Assembly (NCBI RefSeq): GCF_014633365.1
Contig: NC_068349.1
Location: 37,099,192-37,163,191, forward strand
Direction of reading: 5' to 3'
From: Diospyros lotus
Lineage: Eukaryota > Streptophyta > Magnoliopsida > Ericales > Ebenaceae
DNA: 64,000 nt
The position numbers and the translations under genes were made by a program. The notes beneath the pieces are model-generated. The model saw only the letters and a list, made by a program, of their open reading frames with translations, did not search any database and was not told the origin of the DNA. Shown in pieces: positions 59,093-64,000 of this stretch. How positions within the stretch are numbered: position 1 is the first letter of the stretch; each line of letters begins with the position of its first letter.

Positions 59093-60320
59093 CTACCTCA
59101 CAACAGTCACCTTTGAAATTAGTGGCTGAGGGTCACTTGTTGGAACTTCCAATTCTGGAATTTGCTGTTGAATCAATTCACTGAGGTTACCTTCAAATTC
59201 TGAATAGAAATCATAGCCAATAATCGATCGGAATGCACATTGGAACTGTCTGGACTGCTCGCTGTCAATTTCCAATCAATGTTGTTTCCTTCCGACTTAG
59301 ATCTGAAACGTGGAAAATCCACTGCTCAGTCAATTCGATAGGGTTCACCACGCTTCCACTATGTTGTCACAATTCCGCAACTCAATGACCGAGGATCACT
59401 GGATCTAAATTGCCTTCAATTTCAACGGATTGTTCACTGAATTCTGCCCTAGGAAATTTGGACTTACACAAGCAAAAGAAACCAAAGACTAAGGAATTGC
59501 TTTGGAATTCATCACTGCTCCAAAGTCGAACAACCATCTAGATCGCCAGAATTCCACCAGATCACCAATTAGGACTGAAGGCAGCCGCAACTCAACAATT
59601 TCCTAACCCAAGCTGATCACAATGGATCAGCTATCGCTCAAGATCCACTTCACTTATGGATCAATGATCTTCAATTCCCCAGCAAAATGAACTGCTAGGC
59701 AATAGGTCCAACTCCACCTCCTGGCTTGCCTGCTACAGGAGTCTCCTATCGCCTCAAATGCCTTCCGATTAGGACCGTGAGGTGATCAGAAATTAACAGC
59801 CTAGGGTGTCGGATCTTAGGAGCGAAAGAAGTCGGAGGAATCCGTCTCTTCAAATGGAATCCACCTATAGTTTCAAGCTGAAACTGCTTTGCTCTGATTC
59901 AATCGAAAATTAGCAACCTAAGAATCATTGCACTTGCGCCAATCAAGACTTACACGGTTGTGACCCACACCCCCAATCACCGTCCAAAGGCAGGATGACC
60001 CTGGCTTGGCTTTGGAATTCAAATGACTCTTCCTGGATTGCACATTGTAGCAACCATTGGCAACTAATCCATCGAGAACCAACTTCCTGTGATTCGCTCA
60101 GTCCTTCAAAGTCGCTTTTCGCAACTTACCTCGCAACTTTTGAAAACCAACTCGCAATTCCAAATCCAGCTTCCGATAATTGCTAGCTTGTTACACTTCT
60201 GAAAATCGCTAATCTATGATCAGCTTCTAGAAAACGATCAACTGCTCAGCTCAATCAATTCTGCCGAAAATCATCGAAATCAACTACCAAAATTGCATGA
60301 ACCGCAGTTAAAGAACAACT
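59093..60320 (-). other. possible retroelement leader between PBS-like site and decayed ORF
   Basis: No long frame was supported; stops occur in all frames. It sits between the PBS-like motif at 60321-60332 and the coding relics below 59065, consistent with a long untranslated leader. A short frame at 59093-59275 lacks an ATG and is not called. Confidence 0.35.
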
Positions 60321-60640
60321 GCTTTGATACCAATTGTCGTACCTAGGGTTTAGCCTAGAGTTGGATTGGAAATTGAGAGAAATCAGAGGAGTTTGGAGTC
60401 AAGAACAGAACAATTGGAGAGGGAAATTAGACAAAAATGGGGGGAGAAATTAGAGAGAAACGAGGGAGAGTTGCAAAGGGAAATGAGAGGCAGATTAAGA
60501 GAATTTGATGAGAGGGAAAGTTGGATTCAATTATCAATTTAAAAGCATAATCCTACCCATCCTCAGTTGTGGCTTATATATAGCCTAACAACTTTCCCAC
60601 ATGCACCCATGTACAATACAACAAATAGCCTAACTGCCTA
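60321..60640 (-). repeat. LTR-like sequence with PBS-like motif (minus orientation)
   Basis: On the minus strand a sequence ending GGTACGACA is followed after two bases by TGGTATCAAAGC (60332-60321), similar to the initiator Met-tRNA primer-binding site TGGTATCAGAGC. The preceding about 300 bp has a TATA-like GGCTATATATAAGCC (about 60574-60588) at a promoter position and purine/pyrimidine-rich transcribed-like sequence. No second LTR was found, so the element is incomplete or truncated. The upstream border is approximate. Confidence 0.5.
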
Positions 60641-60951
60641 TAGTTAAGGACAAAGTCTTATAATAGAAAAAGGAAAGAGAATTACAATTATTGTGCAATG
60701 CAAGTAGGCTACTACTACTATATTTACTAACCAATTCTTGGGAATCCTTGGGGTTGTGACAGTGAAGTGTGGCTGGTTCGAGGGAGTGCCCGAGGCCTTG
60801 ACAAGTGGTATAATAACCTAGCTTGACTAGGGCTTTCCATGTGCCAGTTGGAAATTTAGTTGTGGGGATGGGCACAATGATGAGAGGAGTGGGCAAAGGT
60901 GAAGGCCTGGCTAGACTATCCAAGGATCTGTCATGCCTTTGGTGGGAGGGC

Positions 60952-61430
60952 TAGGATGAGAAGACTCGAGGTTGGGATACTAGGTCTAAGGATCGTGGTA
61001 AATCTGAGTGTGAGACATGCGAAGAGAGAAAAAGGGCATTTGTGTCCAAGGCAAAGTGCCTGCTGTGTGAAGGTCCTCACATTTTTAGTAAGTGTCCACG
61101 GTTGTGCTTGATGGGAGCCATGGTAAGCTAGTCGAGGGCCAAAGACCTAAAGGAGGTATTGGAGGCTCCCAATTGCAACTTGAAACCCTAGAGGTAGAGC
61201 ATGTTGTGCCAAGAATGAAGAGAATGCGGCTCGCAGACATCAAGGCGAAGGTGAAACAAGGAGCTATTGATCTAGAGGTGAAGCAGAGTGCAAAGTTGGC
61301 TCAACCCAACAACTCAGAACCATGCAATGAGTCCACAGTGGTAGAGATAGAGAGCAAAGGGCTCAGAAATGAGATGGACAGAACCATGGGAAGAGTGTCG
61401 CGCACTAAAGCTTTGGAGTTAACTCCATGA
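60952..61430 (+). pseudogene. gag nucleocapsid remnant (Ty3/gypsy-like)
   Basis: The plus strand reads CETCEERKRAFVSKAK and then a zinc knuckle CLLCEGPHIFSKC (61057-61095; CX2CX3HX4C), followed by PRLCLMGAMVS and a TAG. This is the arrangement of plant Ty3/gypsy gag tails (C.LC.GPH...CP). An upstream TAG and downstream frame changes (GGSQLQLETL in another frame) show it is dead. Confidence 0.6.
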
Positions 61431-62400
61431 AAGTGCCATGTAGACAAGACATAGACATAACCCATGCAGTTGCACAACATGCTTACTAGACATGGCAGGA
61501 CCAAAGACGATGCAAGCACCACACAGGCCTAACTCAACTAGTTGCATGGCACACTCAACGGTATCTACATGGTGGCATAATAGACAACCACTATGTAGGC
61601 CAGGAGTTATGACTAGGGATGGCAATTGCAACTGAAATCGCAGGGAACCGAACCAAAATCGAACCGGTCAACGCAGTTAAAAATCGTTTGACTGGGTAAT
61701 GGTTTGGTTTGGGGAAAAACCGAATACTATTTCAATGGGTATGATTTGGTTATGGTTTTCACTAAATTCAAACCAAAATCCGAACCAAAATCGAACCAAA
61801 TGTATGGGTAACCGAACCGAATATACATATATATAATATATTTATTTATTTAAAATATTATATATACACATAATATACATTGACTATTTTACAAGTATTT
61901 AAACTAATGCATTAAAATATATAAAATATTTAACATTTATAAAGTAATTAACAAATAAAAATAAAACCTAATCTTAAATTATTTTATTTTTTACAATCAC
62001 ATAATTATTAATAAAAATAACTAAATAAATATTTTAAAAAAATAAAACCTGGCAGGAGTATGGATCAAACTAAAAAAACCATGGTTAAAACCGAAACCGA
62101 ATGGTTTGGTTATGGTTTTTAATTTTTAAAACCAATGGGTAATGGTTTGGTTTTGGTTTTACTAGTTTAAATTTGGTTTAGTTATGGTTTTGGCAAAAAC
62201 TGAAACCAAACCGAACCATTGCCAACCCTAGTTATGACTAGGCAAATTACATGGTTGATTTCACGGTAAGGGTTCTATATTGCCCTAGAGTTCTCCAGAT
62301 TATTCTTGAATGTCCTCGCAGGTTCTGGTCTACATCTAGTAGTTCTCTTGTAATGTGTAAGGTCTAGGTAGGTAAAAGGTCAAAGGTTGTGCGTATGAGA
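61397..62400 (+). repeat. right copy of the LTR-like repeat, interrupted by a hAT MITE
   Basis: It begins TGTCGCGCACTAAAG just after a purine-rich ATGGGAAGAG, which could be a polypurine tract. It is homologous to 57428-57745 once the 617-bp element at 61614-62230 is removed. The sequence continues beyond the homology to about 62.6 kb with no clear end. Confidence 0.6.
61614..62230. mobile_element. 617-bp hAT-type MITE with perfect 8-bp TSD
   Basis: Terminal inverted repeats are TAGGGATGGCAAT (left) and TAGGGTTGGCAAT (complement of right). It is flanked by GTTATGAC on both sides (61606-61613 and 62231-62238). Subterminal regions are full of AACCGAACC/GGTTTGGTT repeats in both orientations, giving a foldback structure; the centre is AT-rich. 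No transposase. Confidence 0.92.
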
Positions 62401-62826
62401 GCCACTTTCACTAGAAAGTGTGCGTGGGAGTTTTCCTCTAAGAGAATCGTGTTGAGCCTAGCTAGCTTCTAAGGGTCAATCTGAGGCATGGCACAGGTGG
62501 GGATGGTTCGGGTCTGGACAACTGACTTCACACTAGGGAGGGCCTAGGTCAAGTTGAGTGTCAAGTAGCGGCTCGAGGGATCATCATGGTCATGACATTG
62601 TGCTCGAGCTCATGCATATAGGAGAAATGAGAGAAATGTTGTGATATAATCTATCTATGTTGCAGCACTATACAACAAAGAAGCATGTTGATTCTGGTTA
62701 TAGTACTCTTATTTTTGTAGCGCTCCAAAGATGCAACAAAAAAAAATATATTAACATTAATAGGGGAAGGGCGATGCAAAAAGGAAAGAAATGAGTGGGA
62801 AAAAGAGGGGGTGAGTGGAAAAGAGG

Positions 62827-62850
62827 AGGGGGGGGGGGGGGGGGGGGGGA
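62827..62850. repeat. G homopolymer
   Basis: More than 20 consecutive G. No gene context. Confidence 0.95.
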
Positions 62851-63147
62851 CAATAGAAACTAAGCAGTTCTTTGAAGCCCAGCCCAATAGAGTTTCAGGA
62901 AATAGTCTAAATACCATCATATCTTTTCAAGGGACCATTGCCACTGGAAGAGAGATTAAGAGGTCCCTGATCTTGGCCTACTGAAAACATCTCTTGTATT
63001 CTTTCAGGCCAGAGTGAATTCAGTCTCCGTGCAAAATCCTCCACCTCCCTGAGTAAGTAAAAATAAAAAAAGAAAGAAAGAAAGGGAAAGAGAATGTTAT
63101 TCAAAGATGAAAAGAGCATAAGACTTAGAATGAAAGTAGTTATGTTA

Positions 63148-63148
63148 C

Positions 63149-63203
<55 letters not shown>

Positions 63204-63247
63204 TTATTTTTATTTTTATTTTTTGGGGGGGGGGGGTTGGGGGGGTT
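63148..63247. repeat. (ATT)n microsatellite followed by T-rich and G-rich runs
   Basis: About 18 ATT units, then TTTTA repeats, then G-runs (GGGGGGGGGG, GGGGGG). This gives a spurious leucine-repeat ORF in the + frame. Confidence 0.95.
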
Positions 63248-64000
63248 CTATTACTATTATTATATTGACTACCATCTGGTCAGCAACAACAAATTAATGA
63301 AAAAGAAATAATAGAAGGACAGGAAAAACCAAACCACAAAAAGCACATCCAAAGAAGAATCAGGGGCCCCCCACGCATAGATAGTCCTTTTGAAGCCAAA
63401 TAATAATAAAGTAACATTCCCCCAGGAAGGGGCCTGCTCATGCCTAGTCAGAAATATCACATAGGAAACCCTATTTCCAAATGATGACGGCAGCAGCCAA
63501 CCAAAGAAATAGTGACAACCCACAAAATTAATCATCATCAATGATTCAGAAATATCCTAAACCATTCAAAACACATTATTAAGTACCTAAGCAGAACAGC
63601 CAGGCCACTGGAGTCATTCAACTAAGGGAGTGTCATCATAAGACAGCCTTGCAAGGTGGCCAGAAAGCCATTCACCCTCTCCTCCTGAACCTTTCCCTGC
63701 TGGGACCAACTTAGCATAACTAAATAAACAGAGTGTCATGGGGTCATGTCCATGACTTGTCTCATCATGAGATTTCTCCTCACCCATCAATCCTTAACCA
63801 AAGGTTTCATGCTCCAAATCTTTCCCATCAAAACACACTCCATCAACCACTGCACCTCCACTATCCTAGGTATTGATATTGGATGTAGACCAAATCAAAT
63901 TGATTCAGCCATGAACAGTCAAGTATGCCAGTTTGATTAACATCTATACAGTGGAAAAGAGGAATTCTGTTACTTCCAATTACTTCCCCCCCCCCCCCCC
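63248..64000. other. no supported gene; window ends in a C run
   Basis: Frames here are short and lack ATG plus splice context. The last 12 or so bases are all C, which may mark a low-complexity tract or sequence gap edge. Confidence 0.5.

Noticed and set aside
63094..63297. Leucine-repeat ORF
   Set aside because: Pure translation of an (ATT)n/(TTA)n microsatellite.
1..64000. tRNA, rRNA, CRISPR array, bacterial operon or viral replication genes
   Set aside because: I looked for T-loop boxes, regularly spaced identical repeats with unique spacers, and prokaryotic gene packing; none was seen. Direct repeats here are transposon- or duplication-derived.

Overview
The window is a stretch of a eudicot plant nuclear genome. 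The evidence is AT-rich intergenic DNA, GT-AG introns, plant-only protein families (TRM/DUF4378, B3, PA-domain SPPL, a NifU-like protein with an organelle transit peptide) and nested plant transposons. I cannot name the species. I see no bacterial operon, CRISPR array, tRNA or rRNA, and no complete new multi-gene system. The region's character comes from four ordinary host genes, one gene end, and many layers of transposon insertion and tandem duplication. Several insertions can be proved because a paralogous empty site lies in the same window.

Layout. 1-1163: the 3' end of a small + strand gene (two terminal exons, basic C-terminus), preceded by a diverged tandem repeat. 2980-6939 (-): a complete six-exon TRM-like (DUF3741/DUF4378) gene, 952 codons, with its leader and promoter reaching to about 8.76 kb. 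8.76-18.9 kb: AT-rich intergenic DNA with one orphan coding-like stretch near 15.8-16.0 kb, a 65-bp tandem repeat, an LTR-like scrap and a 174-bp MULE-type MITE inside an older duplication. 18988-29369 (-): a six-exon mitochondrial NFU4/5-type gene, 281 aa. Its last intron (about 6.1 kb) carries a 5,345-bp Ty1/copia element with 162-bp LTRs and TSD TGAAC. That element has lost its reverse transcriptase core and itself contains a 901-bp hAT-type element.

30.4-39.9 kb is a tandem segmental duplication. The downstream copy holds an intact B3-domain gene (36858-37463). The upstream copy holds its dead twin, which has lost its start codon, has early stops, and is split by a 2.49-kb probable solo LTR. 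Further MITEs sit in each copy. 39.9-45.3 kb is gene-poor and AT-rich, with an array of repeats at 42.9-43.5 kb.

45763-56058 (+): a complete 14-exon PA-domain signal peptide peptidase-like (SPPL) gene, 535 aa, with the YD, GFGD and PAL motifs. Two of its introns contain terminal-inverted-repeat elements. 57.4-62.6 kb is repeat debris: two copies of an LTR-like sequence, a decayed minus-strand gene with a 90-bp internal tandem repeat beside an LTR and primer-binding-site-like signal, a gag zinc-knuckle remnant, and a 617-bp hAT MITE with a perfect 8-bp TSD. The end of the window has microsatellites and homopolymer runs.

The host genes are functionally unrelated (microtubule organisation, Fe-S cluster transfer, transcription, intramembrane proteolysis), as expected for a plant chromosome arm. 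Gene models were assembled by hand from splice sites. In all three multi-exon genes, every junction keeps frame and the coding length is a multiple of three.
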